DNA from: an uncultured Eubacterium sp.
Lineage (GTDB): Bacteria > Bacillota > Clostridia > Lachnospirales > Lachnospiraceae
Assembly (NCBI GenBank): GCA_910580075.1
Contig: CAJTVR010000002.1
Span: 32,281-96,280, forward strand
Reading direction: 5' to 3'
DNA: 64,000 nt
In this document: in pieces, positions 7,715 through 15,083 of the stretch
Layout: every line of letters begins with the position of its first letter
How positions within the stretch are numbered: the stretch's first letter is position 1
Notes under the pieces: generated by a model
Told to the model about the DNA's origin: nothing
Seen by the model: the letters and a program-made list of their open reading frames with translations, nothing else
The model's database searches: none
Position numbers and translations under genes: made by a program

Positions 7715-9034
7715 TTATAGTGTTATGACTGGCAGTAGCAGCGTAAACCGGCTGCCCTGTCCCGGACTGCTTTCCGCATATACAGTGCCGCCGTGCTTTT
7801 GCGCGATTTTCATTGTCAGCGGAAGCCCCAGGCCAAAGCCCTGTGAATTTCTGGATTTATCTGTTTTATAAAAACGCTTGAAAATATGCGGCATATCTTC
7901 TTTTGCAATCCCGGGTCCGTAATCTTTTACAGATACAAATACCATGCCGTCCTGTACGCCCGTCTCTATTTCTACAGCATATCCCTCGCTGCCGTACTTT
8001 ACTGCATTCCCGGCCAGATTCTGTATTGCAATCATAATAAGGCCGATATCTCCCATTGTACGTGCTTCGGCAAGCGTAAGTTTGATCTTTAAGCTGTCGT
8101 TAGATTTCTGCTGTAAATCTTCACAGACGGATTCCACAATCTCAGGAAGGTCAATCTCCTCTTTCTGAATCTCCACACGGTCATAATCCAGTCTGGACAA
8201 ATCTAACAGTCTTGATATAATAGCTCCTGCTTTTAACGACTGGCGCTCAATGACTTCAAATGCTTCCTGATATTCCTCTCTGCTGACAGTTTTGCCGCGG
8301 GCATACTGGCACTGCGCCGTCATCACCGCAACCGGCGTACGCAGCTCATGCGCTACGTCCGAAGTAAACTGCTCCTGCTGGCGGAAGGTTTCTTCTAAAC
8401 GGTCCAGCATCCGGTTATTCGCCTGGGCAAGCACGGTAAGCTCATAAAACCTGCCCTGATATTCCATCCGGCCGGACATATTCATATTCTGTCCGACTGA
8501 CTCTGCCATCTGGCACATTTTTTTCAGAGAACTGGAAATCCGCCTTGAGAACATGATCCCTCCTGCAATTGCAGCACAAGATACAGCCAGAATACTTAAA
8601 TATGCCAGATATTCCAGAGTCTGGTAACGGCTGTACGCATCAGATTTACAGACAATCGCCCTTAAATAAATCCTATTGTTTTTGTTTTTACTTTTCTCTG
8701 CCTGTTTGCGCATATCCCGGATATAGAAAACTTCCCCTTTTTCTGAAACCTGCTGCAGTCTTTTCAGCATCGGTTTCAGATCCTGCGGGCAGCCTTTGGG
8801 GTATTCGCCCAGAATCACGCTGCCTTTTCCATTCAGTATCAGATAATGAATATCTCCGTTTTTTTCTACGAATCCATCGTCATATTGAATCTGGCCATTC
8901 TCGTCAATCGAGATTTCTTTCAGATTGCTGTACACTTCCCGTTCCAGATTCTGCCTGATATCATATTCCACAGCTTCATTTGCCAGTATATGCACAAATA
9001 TAAACATCGCTGCAGCCATGACTGCAAATACCAC
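7715..9034 (-). CDS. Sensor histidine kinase
   Basis: Membrane sensor kinase partnered with the response regulator just upstream. It has an N-terminal membrane helix, an extracellular sensor of about 110 residues rich in Lys/Asp, a second helix (about residues 142-163, AYLSILAVSCAAIAGGIMF), a HAMP-like linker, HisKA with the phospho-accepting His in FTSDVAHELRTP, and HATPase_c with NAVKYG, DYGPGI and GFGLGLPLTMK. The first in-frame standard start is a GTG at 9034 with no good ribosome site. The hydrophobic frame continues upstream to the response-regulator stop (9076), so the true start may be a few codons further up and translationally coupled. Confidence 0.88.
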   Translation of the reverse strand: MVFAVMAAAMFIFVHILANEAVEYDIRQNLEREVYSNLKEISIDENGQIQYDDGFVEKNGDIHYLILNGKGSVILGEYPKGCPQDLKPMLKRLQQVSEKGEVFYIRDMRKQAEKSKNKNNRIYLRAIVCKSDAYSRYQTLEYLAYLSILAVSCAAIAGGIMFSRRISSSLKKMCQMAESVGQNMNMSGRMEYQGRFYELTVLAQANNRMLDRLEETFRQQEQFTSDVAHELRTPVAVMTAQCQYARGKTVSREEYQEAFEVIERQSLKAGAIISRLLDLSRLDYDRVEIQKEEIDLPEIVESVCEDLQQKSNDSLKIKLTLAEARTMGDIGLIMIAIQNLAGNAVKYGSEGYAVEIETGVQDGMVFVSVKDYGPGIAKEDMPHIFKRFYKTDKSRNSQGFGLGLPLTMKIAQKHGGTVYAESSPGQGSRFTLLLPVITL

Positions 9035-9075
9035 AATCAGAAGCTTCAGTATATAATGCCCGATTGTTACCTGTT

Positions 9076-9750
9076 TTATCCCTGCGGTCTTAATACATAC
9101 CCCACCCCTCTGATTGTCTGTATCAGCTTTGTTTCATATGGGTCATCAATTTTTTTGCGCAGATAACGGATATACACATCAATGACATTAGAATAACTGT
9201 CATGATCCATATCCCATATATTCGCCTCTATCTGTTCTCTGGAGACTACAATATTCTGATTGCGGATTAAATAAAGCAGCACAGAAAATTCTTTTGGTGA
9301 AAGACTGATATGATCATTCCCGCGCCGTACTGTATGTTCGTTGCAGTCTACGGTCAGTTCTCCGCAGCGGTAAATATTTTCACGCACTCCGGCTTTTTTA
9401 CGTGTCATGGCCCGCACTCTTGCAGACAGCTCCTGAAACGCAAACGGCTTTACCATATAATCATCCGCCCCTATATCCAGACCCTCTACGATATCATCAA
9501 TATGACTGCGGGCAGATAAAAACAGCACAGGTGTCTGGACGCCCTGTGTACGCGCTTTTTTCAAGACCTCAAGACCGTTCATTTTAGGCAGCATAACATC
9601 TAAAATCGCTCCGTCGTACTCTTCCATCGTCAGGTAATCATAAGCACTTTCTCCGTCAAAGCATGTGTCCACCAGATATCCTTCTGACTCCAGCTCTTTT
9701 TTAATAATATGATTCAAATCTTTTTCATCTTCTACAAGCAGTATCTTCAT
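9076..9750 (-). CDS. OmpR/PhoB-family response regulator
   Basis: DNA-binding regulator of a two-component pair. The receiver domain (about residues 1-115) shows the acidic EDEK pocket, the phospho-acceptor Asp in GAILDVMLPKMNG, and conserved Thr/Ser and Lys in SARS and VKPFAF. The C-terminal winged helix (about 125-222) has the usual LSPKEFSVLLYLIRN and VDVYIRYLRKKID-like stretches. 224 residues is standard. The ATG follows AAAGGAAA. The kinase gene follows with essentially no gap. The target genes are unknown; the sulfation cassette is downstream on the same strand and could share the transcript. Confidence 0.92.
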   Translation of the reverse strand: MKILLVEDEKDLNHIIKKELESEGYLVDTCFDGESAYDYLTMEEYDGAILDVMLPKMNGLEVLKKARTQGVQTPVLFLSARSHIDDIVEGLDIGADDYMVKPFAFQELSARVRAMTRKKAGVRENIYRCGELTVDCNEHTVRRGNDHISLSPKEFSVLLYLIRNQNIVVSREQIEANIWDMDHDSYSNVIDVYIRYLRKKIDDPYETKLIQTIRGVGYVLRPQG

Positions 9751-9891
9751 CTTACAGTATTTCCTTTGCCTTCATTATTATATCCTTAATAATGCCGCAT
9801 TCCCTGGTACAGAAAATCCTGCTGTTTCTATGAACCAGCCTGCCTGAATTTTTCCGCTTCCCTGCTGCCTGTGCACAGTCTGCCTGAATTT

Positions 9892-10986
9892 TTATGATTC
9901 ATCCAGCAGCGTTGTGCGGCACAGCGCGAAAAATCCAGGTGCTATTTTGCGCAGCCCGGATGCTGTCAGGTAAATCACAGCTGTCGTGCATAGAACTGCC
10001 AGCACATATTTTGGATACAGATTTGCATAATTCTGTCCCGGATACATACGCACAAGTGCATGACTCCAGTAATTGTGCGACAGATATACCGGAAAACTGA
10101 TTTTTCCGAGGAAGTATATCATAGGTTTATTAAAAAAAGATGAAAGCAGGCTCTTGCCGCTGAAGGTTACAACGACTCCGGCTGCAAATAAAAGCAGCAT
10201 AACAAAATCCATCTGGGAACCTTTATGCGCATAAGACCAGGCGATTACCCCAAAATAACAGCACAGTTCCAGCATTGTCAAAAGTGCTTCTGCGAGTTTT
10301 GACAGCCTCAGATCTTTTATTTTCTGACAGATTCCCCAGCAGATGACGCCCATGCACAGTTCTCCAACCGCACGCAGCCAGCCTTTATAGCAAAATCCAA
10401 GCCAGTCCGTCGGTCCCCGCAGGTCTCCGACATTTTTTGAAAGATACCCTAGCGCTGCAATTGCAAGAACCGGTGCCCATACATTTACAAAGACGTCCCT
10501 GTTTTTCAGGAATAAAGGCACGAGCACGAGCATCGCTAACAGCATCGCAGATATATACCACGCTGCCGGATTTGCCTTAAATCCTTCCAGGCCGGACTCC
10601 CGCAGAAAGAACATGTCCCATACGCCTGTCATCAGATCTTTGATCAGAGCAGCTGGAGTGACATTTTTCTTTGCAATATGCTGTACTACAAACCCGATTC
10701 CCCATGCAATGAAAATCTCCGGACAGAGACCTTTGATTTTATGCAGCATAAAATTACGGCTGTCTCTTCCTACCAGAATTTCATCTTCTTTATAACGGGA
10801 AATGGAAGCAGCCATCAGGTAGCCGGAAACAAGAAAAAAGAATTCGACCGCAATCGCTGCACCGACAAAAGGGGTTGTTTTAATTTTAGTCAGATTCGAG
10901 GAATGAAACTGCACAACCAGAATGGAAAAAATAAATTTCCAGAAATCGATAGCGCCGTTACGTGTCTTTGTCTGTCTGTCTGACAT
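9892..10986 (-). CDS. Acyltransferase family 3 membrane protein (OafA/YrhL-like)
   Basis: Integral membrane O-acyltransferase expected to acylate a surface polysaccharide or glycolipid. The protein begins with the family's typical stretch NGAIDFWKFIFSILVVQFHS, has about ten hydrophobic segments, and includes the FFLVSGYLMA motif of acyltransferase_3 proteins. There is no extracellular SGNH domain, and about 364 residues is the usual length without one. I prefer the ATG at 10986 (MSDRQTK) because AAGGAGA lies 9 bp upstream; the ATG at 10995 abuts that site. Acceptor unknown. Confidence 0.85.
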   Translation of the reverse strand: MSDRQTKTRNGAIDFWKFIFSILVVQFHSSNLTKIKTTPFVGAAIAVEFFFLVSGYLMAASISRYKEDEILVGRDSRNFMLHKIKGLCPEIFIAWGIGFVVQHIAKKNVTPAALIKDLMTGVWDMFFLRESGLEGFKANPAAWYISAMLLAMLVLVPLFLKNRDVFVNVWAPVLAIAALGYLSKNVGDLRGPTDWLGFCYKGWLRAVGELCMGVICWGICQKIKDLRLSKLAEALLTMLELCCYFGVIAWSYAHKGSQMDFVMLLLFAAGVVVTFSGKSLLSSFFNKPMIYFLGKISFPVYLSHNYWSHALVRMYPGQNYANLYPKYVLAVLCTTAVIYLTASGLRKIAPGFFALCRTTLLDES

Positions 10987-11118
10987 GATATGCATTCTCC
11001 TTATTAGTTTAGTATGGAGGCATTATAGCAAAAAATCACAGAATCCGCAATCATTATTGCAGCCGGATTTGTGCCGGATTTCCTGGAATGGATGAGAATT
11101 TCCAGGCAGACGAAAAAA

Positions 11119-11160
11119 AGACCGCCGCACTAAGCATGTTCTTAATGCGACAGCCTCTTT
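11119..11160 (-). terminator. Intrinsic terminator of the flagellin-csrA unit
   Basis: Read on the minus strand, GAGGCTGTCGCATTAAG, a 6-nt loop, then CTTAGTGCGGCGGTCT is followed directly by a run of T. It is the short form of the dispersed hairpin family, placed about 35 bp after the csrA stop. Confidence 0.85.
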
Positions 11161-11195
11161 ATAGTTCGAATCCGGGGGACCGGGCAGGACGTCTG

Positions 11196-11477
11196 CTACT
11201 GTCCCTGCCGGTCTGCCTTCTGACTTTTCATTTTTCCGGCCAGGTGTTCCCGCCGCAGAATGCTGACAATTTCTTTCTGTGCCTCTTTGGATATTCCCTT
11301 TTCAGCATAGTAAGACGTCTTTGCCCTGCTGCCTCCTGCACTGCTCCTGGCAATGTTTATTTCCCTGGGCGCTTCTACAAGCACATGGATATTGTTTGCA
11401 GAACCGCCGGAAAAAACGACTTTTACTTCTTCGCCAATCCGAAGATAATCACCTGGTTTTAATGTAAGTTTCAGCAT
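11196..11477 (-). CDS. csrA: CsrA-family translational regulator
   Basis: RNA-binding protein that blocks or remodels translation by binding GGA-containing leader sequences; in Bacillus subtilis its main target is flagellin mRNA, countered by FliW. The sequence starts MLKLTLKPGDYLRIGEEV and contains IHVLVEAPREINIAR, which carries the conserved region of the RNA-binding face. At 93 residues it is longer than the usual 61-75, with a basic C-terminal extension. GGAGGT precedes the ATG at 11477. It lies 52 bp downstream of the flagellin stop on the same strand, so the two are probably co-transcribed, which would give negative feedback. FliW is not in the window. Confidence 0.88.
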   Translation of the reverse strand: MLKLTLKPGDYLRIGEEVKVVFSGGSANNIHVLVEAPREINIARSSAGGSRAKTSYYAEKGISKEAQKEIVSILRREHLAGKMKSQKADRQGQ

Positions 11478-11529
11478 ATATAACCTCCCTGTTTTCCCGG
11501 TTTTACCCTGTCCCCGTTATTCTTTTATG

Positions 11530-14046
11530 TTAGCCAAGCAGAGAAAGAACGCCCTGTGTAGACTGATTTGCCTGTGCAAGCATTGCCTGGCCTGCCTGTG
11601 CAAGAATGTTATTCTTGCTGTATTCTACCATTTCAGATGCCATATCTGTATCACGGATGCGTGATTCTGCAGAAGTTGTATTCTCAACAACGTTATCCAG
11701 GTTGGCAATTGTATGCTCTAAACGGTTCTGGATCGCACCCAGTGAGCTTCTCTGTGCAGAAACTTTCGAGATTGCATCCTGGATTGCATCAATCGCATAA
11801 GTTGCTCCTGTTCCGTCTGCATCAGATAAATCAAGCCCTTTAATACCCAGATAAGATGAATTCATCGTCTTGATGTCTACCTGGATTTTATTTGTCATGT
11901 CTGCGTCTGCGCCTACATGGAGATTGAAGCTCAGTGTTTTAGCAACTGTTGCAGAAGCTGTTGTAATGTTAAATACATTCTCTGCTCCAGCGCCTGCTGC
12001 ATTTTCTAATTCAGCTGCTTTTGCTGCAGTTATAACTGTTTTATCATCTGTTACAGCTATTTTTGCTCCATCCACGGCTACACCTGCATCTGGTGTAAAC
12101 TCAACAACTGCACCTGCTGCAATCAAAGCTTCCATATCTGCTGCCGTCTTGTCAGCGCTTGTAGTATTGTTTGTAGCATGTGTCAGATTTGCAGTATTTG
12201 TGCTGTTATATACAGCATCTCCGTTTCTGTCTGTAAAAATATACAGTGTAGTTGTTCCGTCAGAAATGCTTCCGACTGCCTTAAGAGCAGTACCATTACC
12301 GCCTGCTGAAGCGCCGGCTGCTGCGGCTGCTGCAGCAATCGCATCCGTCACTGCTGTCTTTACATTATCTGCCGTATCGCCAATTGTATACGCTGTGCCG
12401 TCAATTGTTACTGTGTCGCCAGCTTTATAATCAGCTTCTGTCTTTTCTGTTCCTGCCGCTGCTGCGTTTTCTACTTTTGCAGTGCCGTTTGTATCACCGA
12501 TCTGGTTTGCTGCAAGCAGTTCCTTCTTTGCCAGCTCATAAGCTTCTTTGGCAGTGATTTCATTATCTGCCCTTTCAGCTGCATCATAATAAAGTTTTTC
12601 TCCTTTATCATAAGCTGCCTTGATTTCTTCTGCACTGAGCGCCTCTTTGCCGCCTTTTGCGTATACCGGCTTATCAACAGTTACATTTGTAACTTCGCCG
12701 TCTGTCATGGCAGGAGTCGGTGTTGTTGTACCGCCATCCACGTCTGCATTTTCAATTACAACAGCTGCTGCACCGCCTATTTTTGCTTCTTCGATCGTAA
12801 TCTTGTCATTTGCTTCTGTGACTACCCAGTCGTCGCCAAGATCTGTCTGTAACTGTGCTGCTATGTCCGCTACAGTTGCAAAATTAGCCTCTGTATAGGA
12901 TTTTCCGCCGATATCTACTGTACCGTTAGTGGTCCAGCCTGTCAGGTCAATCTCGCTCTTTGCTTTTGTGCCTTCTGCTTTGTAATCCTCAGCCTTTACT
13001 TCATTTGTCTGGCTGACAGCGCCTGGCGTTGAGTAAAGTTCTTTTCCCTGCTTATATGCTTCTGTGATTTCCTCAGCAGTCAGCTCTTCTTTGCTGTTTT
13101 GTGCATACAGCTTTGTCTTTGCTTCTACGCTGTCAAGAGATCCGTCTGTCATAACAGGTGTCGGTGTTGTTGTACCGCCATCCACGTCTGCATTTTCAAT
13201 TACAACAGCTGCTGCACCGCCTATTTTTGCTTCTTCGATCGTAATCTTGTCATTTGCTTCTGTGACTACCCAGTCGTCGCCAAGATCTGTCTGTAACTGT
13301 GCTGCTATGTCCGCTACAGTTGCAAAATTAGCCTCTGTATAGGATTTTCCGCCGATATCTACTGTACCGTTAGTGGTCCAGCCTGTCAGGTCAATTTCAC
13401 TCTTTGCTTTCGTGCCCTTTACTTCATAATCTCCGTCCGGGCCTTCTACGGCAGCCTTTTGTTCTGCATCGTCAACAATCTTATAATTTTTGCCGCCGAT
13501 ATTTACAGTGTCGCCTGTCTTCAGCTCATCCATTACAAAGGTTGCTGTACCGTTGCCGTTATCTGTCAGCTTTCCTTTTAAACCTGCATCATGTGCCGCC
13601 ATTTTCACATTTTTTGTGCCATCGTCACCCTTTAACAGGTAGATTTCATTAAATTTTGTAGTCTCTGCAACACGGTCAATTTCGGTTGCAAGCTGATCGA
13701 TTTCTGCCTGAATGGCATCACGGTCTTTCTGGCTCTCTGTACCGTTTGCTGCCTGGGTTGCCAGCTCGTTCATACGCTGGAGCATGGAGTGCACTTCTGT
13801 CAGTGCGCCTTCTGCAGTCTGTACGGAAGATACGCCGTCCTGAGCATTCGTAGATGCCTGGGAAAGTCCGCGGACCTGTCTTCTCATCTTTTCCGAAATC
13901 GTAAGTCCGGCTGCATCGTCTGCTGCACGGTTGATTCTGTAACCAGATGAAAGTTTTTCTGTGGATTTTGACTGCTGCCCGGATGTGATTCCTAAGAGCC
14001 TGTTTGCGTTCATTGCCTGTAAATTGTGCTGTACTACCATTGACAT
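11530..14046 (-). CDS. hag: Flagellin with a very large, internally duplicated central domain
   Basis: Flagellar filament subunit. The conserved D0/D1 N-terminus ([32 protein letters not shown], about residues 1-150) and C-terminus ([35 protein letters not shown]) are intact. Total length is 838 residues, against roughly 270-500 for many flagellins. The excess is a central acidic, Thr/Ala-rich region that should form the exposed D2/D3 face. Part of it is duplicated at a 444-bp (148-residue) offset. GGAGG at 14055-14059 precedes the ATG. No promoter is evident in the 125 bp between the start codon and the left inverted repeat, so expression probably depends on the invertible segment upstream. 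csrA follows. Confidence 0.93.
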   Translation of the reverse strand: MSMVVQHNLQAMNANRLLGITSGQQSKSTEKLSSGYRINRAADDAAGLTISEKMRRQVRGLSQASTNAQDGVSSVQTAEGALTEVHSMLQRMNELATQAANGTESQKDRDAIQAEIDQLATEIDRVAETTKFNEIYLLKGDDGTKNVKMAAHDAGLKGKLTDNGNGTATFVMDELKTGDTVNIGGKNYKIVDDAEQKAAVEGPDGDYEVKGTKAKSEIDLTGWTTNGTVDIGGKSYTEANFATVADIAAQLQTDLGDDWVVTEANDKITIEEAKIGGAAAVVIENADVDGGTTTPTPVMTDGSLDSVEAKTKLYAQNSKEELTAEEITEAYKQGKELYSTPGAVSQTNEVKAEDYKAEGTKAKSEIDLTGWTTNGTVDIGGKSYTEANFATVADIAAQLQTDLGDDWVVTEANDKITIEEAKIGGAAAVVIENADVDGGTTTPTPAMTDGEVTNVTVDKPVYAKGGKEALSAEEIKAAYDKGEKLYYDAAERADNEITAKEAYELAKKELLAANQIGDTNGTAKVENAAAAGTEKTEADYKAGDTVTIDGTAYTIGDTADNVKTAVTDAIAAAAAAAGASAGGNGTALKAVGSISDGTTTLYIFTDRNGDAVYNSTNTANLTHATNNTTSADKTAADMEALIAAGAVVEFTPDAGVAVDGAKIAVTDDKTVITAAKAAELENAAGAGAENVFNITTASATVAKTLSFNLHVGADADMTNKIQVDIKTMNSSYLGIKGLDLSDADGTGATYAIDAIQDAISKVSAQRSSLGAIQNRLEHTIANLDNVVENTTSAESRIRDTDMASEMVEYSKNNILAQAGQAMLAQANQSTQGVLSLLG
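12717..12951. repeat. Flagellin internal direct repeat, copy 1 (235 bp)
   Basis: As read base by base, 12717-12951 is identical to 13161-13395, an in-frame offset of 444 bp. It encodes the segment containing [20 protein letters not shown] and [20 protein letters not shown]. Similarity continues, less perfectly, on both sides. Confidence 0.9.
13161..13395. repeat. Flagellin internal direct repeat, copy 2 (235 bp)
   Basis: Second copy of the 235-bp segment at 12717-12951. Apparent complete identity implies a very recent duplication, or ongoing conversion or length variation of the exposed domain. Confidence 0.9.
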
Positions 14047-14053
14047 AAAATGT

Positions 14054-14063
14054 ACCTCCTTGT
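14054..14063 (-). promoter_or_regulatory. Probable CsrA site overlapping the flagellin Shine-Dalgarno
   Basis: The minus strand reads ACAAGGAGGT, 9 of 10 matches to the CsrA consensus ACARGGAUGU, and contains the flagellin ribosome site 8 nt from the ATG. Binding here would block initiation. Confidence 0.65.
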
Positions 14064-14105
14064 GGTCTTAATTGTCTGCCGCTGCCTTCCTTTGCGCGGC
14101 TTTGC

Positions 14106-14121
14106 GGGAATTCCGTTTCCC
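14106..14121 (-). promoter_or_regulatory. Leader hairpin with GGA in the loop (candidate CsrA site)
   Basis: On the minus strand GGGAA-ACGGAA-TTCCC forms a 5-bp stem with GGA in the 6-nt loop, a typical CsrA recognition presentation. Confidence 0.5.
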
Positions 14122-14139
14122 TTTTTTCTAGTTTCCTGT

Positions 14140-14170
14140 CCGGATCTGCGCCTTATCCTGCAGGATCCGG
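14140..14170 (-). promoter_or_regulatory. Leader hairpin with AGGA loop (candidate CsrA site)
   Basis: On the minus strand CCGGAT(C)CTGC pairs with GCAGATCCGG, a 10-bp stem with one bulge. It presents AGGATAAGGC in the loop, about 80 nt upstream of the Shine-Dalgarno site. The two-site arrangement recalls the B. subtilis hag leader. Confidence 0.6.
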
Positions 14171-14201
14171 AATGCAACAATTTGTTATAAACTGTTGCAT
14201 T
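14171..14201. repeat. Left inverted repeat (IRL) of the invertible segment
   Basis: A 31-bp site made of 13-bp arms (AATGCAACAATTT and AAACTGTTGCATT) around the 5-bp core GTTAT. Its reverse complement matches the site at 14881-14911 at 30 of 31 positions. The arm-core-arm layout is that of a tyrosine recombinase crossover site. The core also contains TGTTATAAA, an extended -10-like sequence reading into the recombinase gene. Confidence 0.88.
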
Positions 14202-14223
14202 GTCATAAGGAGGAAATCAGACT

Positions 14224-14802
14224 ATGGGAACGGCTCAGCCAATCAAAAACGAAGAAGCACTCAGAGAATTTACCGATTATTACAGGCTCACACGGCCTTC
14301 TGCAAGAAACTATGCACTTATCATCTTTTCATTAAATACCGCGCTTCGCATCAGTGACCTTCTTGCCTTGAAATGGGAAAACATTTATGACTTTGAATCA
14401 GAAAAAATGACGAAACATTTATGCATACGCGAGCACAAGACCGGAAAGATTTCCGTAATCGCTCTAAACAGCCGGATTCACGCTGCCGTATATTTTTATA
14501 TGGAAGAACGCTGCCCGGCAAAAGGAGAATTTCTATTCAGCAGAAATACTTCCCACACCGAACCGCTCAGCCGTACACAGGCATACCGGATTATCCGTAA
14601 AGCAGCCGCCGAAACCCTGCATCTGCCAAATATCAGCTGCCATTCCATGCGCAAGACATTCGGCTATCATGCCTGGAAACAGGGCACGCCGCCAGCGCTT
14701 CTAATGGATATATACAATCATTCCACTTATGCGCATACCAAACGCTACCTCGGCATAGATCAGGATGAACGGGATTCTGTATTTCTGGAGGTTATGCTGT
14801 AA
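14224..14802 (+). CDS. Small tyrosine recombinase (site-specific invertase)
   Basis: Predicted to recombine the two 31-bp sites that flank its own gene. The 192 residues correspond to the catalytic domain. They include the first catalytic Arg in ALRISDLLAL, the beta-hairpin Lys in HKTGK, the HSMRKTFGYH box (His-x-x-Arg) and the nucleophile Tyr in HTKRYLGI. A SAM-like core-binding domain of normal size is missing, as in FimB/FimE-type invertases. AAGGAGG precedes the ATG at 14224. It is the only gene in the invertible segment, so it flips with each event and is divergent from flagellin in the present orientation. The family is certain; its action on these sites is inferred. Confidence 0.9.
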   Translation: MGTAQPIKNEEALREFTDYYRLTRPSARNYALIIFSLNTALRISDLLALKWENIYDFESEKMTKHLCIREHKTGKISVIALNSRIHAAVYFYMEERCPAKGEFLFSRNTSHTEPLSRTQAYRIIRKAAAETLHLPNISCHSMRKTFGYHAWKQGTPPALLMDIYNHSTYAHTKRYLGIDQDERDSVFLEVML

Positions 14803-14836
14803 CTGCAAAATTTTTCAAAAAAATACGAAAAAACAC

Positions 14837-14863
14837 TAAAGTATTCCTGCATCAGTCCGATAT
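14837..14863 (+). promoter_or_regulatory. Sigma-28/sigma-D flagellar promoter inside the invertible segment
   Basis: TAAA at 14837-14840, 16 bp, then CCGATAT at 14857-14863, an almost exact match to the B. subtilis sigma-D consensus (TAAA-N15-GCCGATAT). It points right, out through the right repeat and away from flagellin. The predicted start is near 14870. Confidence 0.8.
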
Positions 14864-14880
14864 ATTAGGTGTAAATAAAA

Positions 14881-14911
14881 AATGCAACAGTTTATAACAA
14901 ACTGTTGCATT
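14881..14911. repeat. Right inverted repeat (IRR) of the invertible segment
   Basis: A 31-bp site with perfect 13-bp arms (AATGCAACAGTTT / AAACTGTTGCATT) around the core ATAAC, the reverse complement of the left site's core. Opposed asymmetric cores predict inversion and not deletion. A T run follows at 14910-14915. Confidence 0.88.
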
Positions 14912-14978
14912 TTTTGTTGATAGTATTTTAATAGTATACAATATTTATCCGGTATTTAAACAGTGCGTGCGAAAAAAC

Positions 14979-15030
14979 AGGGCTGCCACATAAATCAAAA
15001 CAGTTACGTTTCTCTTAATGCGGCAGCCCT
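14979..15030 (-). terminator. Dispersed hairpin terminator downstream of the AAA-ATPase gene
   Basis: AGGGCTGCC...GGCAGCCCT stem; on the minus strand a run of six T follows, so it ends the 15084-16652 transcript. It would also be the first barrier met by a transcript from the sigma-28-like promoter in the present orientation, though without a T run on that strand. Confidence 0.75.
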
Positions 15031-15083
15031 GGAAAACCTTATGGGTATAAAATTTCTACGGCACATGCATGCTCTTTTGTTTT

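Larger units (their letters stand above)
14202..14880. mobile_element. Invertible DNA segment (predicted flagellin phase switch)
   Basis: A 679-bp segment bounded by near-identical inverted 31-bp sites in opposite orientation. It contains the recombinase gene and, next to the right site, an outward-facing sigma-28/sigma-D promoter. Inversion maps position x to 29082-x. The promoter would then face left, with a predicted start near 14212, about 165 nt upstream of the flagellin ATG. Inversion itself is inferred, not shown. Confidence 0.82.

Noticed and set aside
14171-14911. Integrated mobile element or integron cassette
   Set aside because: There is no cargo other than the recombinase, no target-site duplication, and the two sites are inverted and not direct. 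The inward recombinase and outward flagellar promoter fit an inversion switch better.
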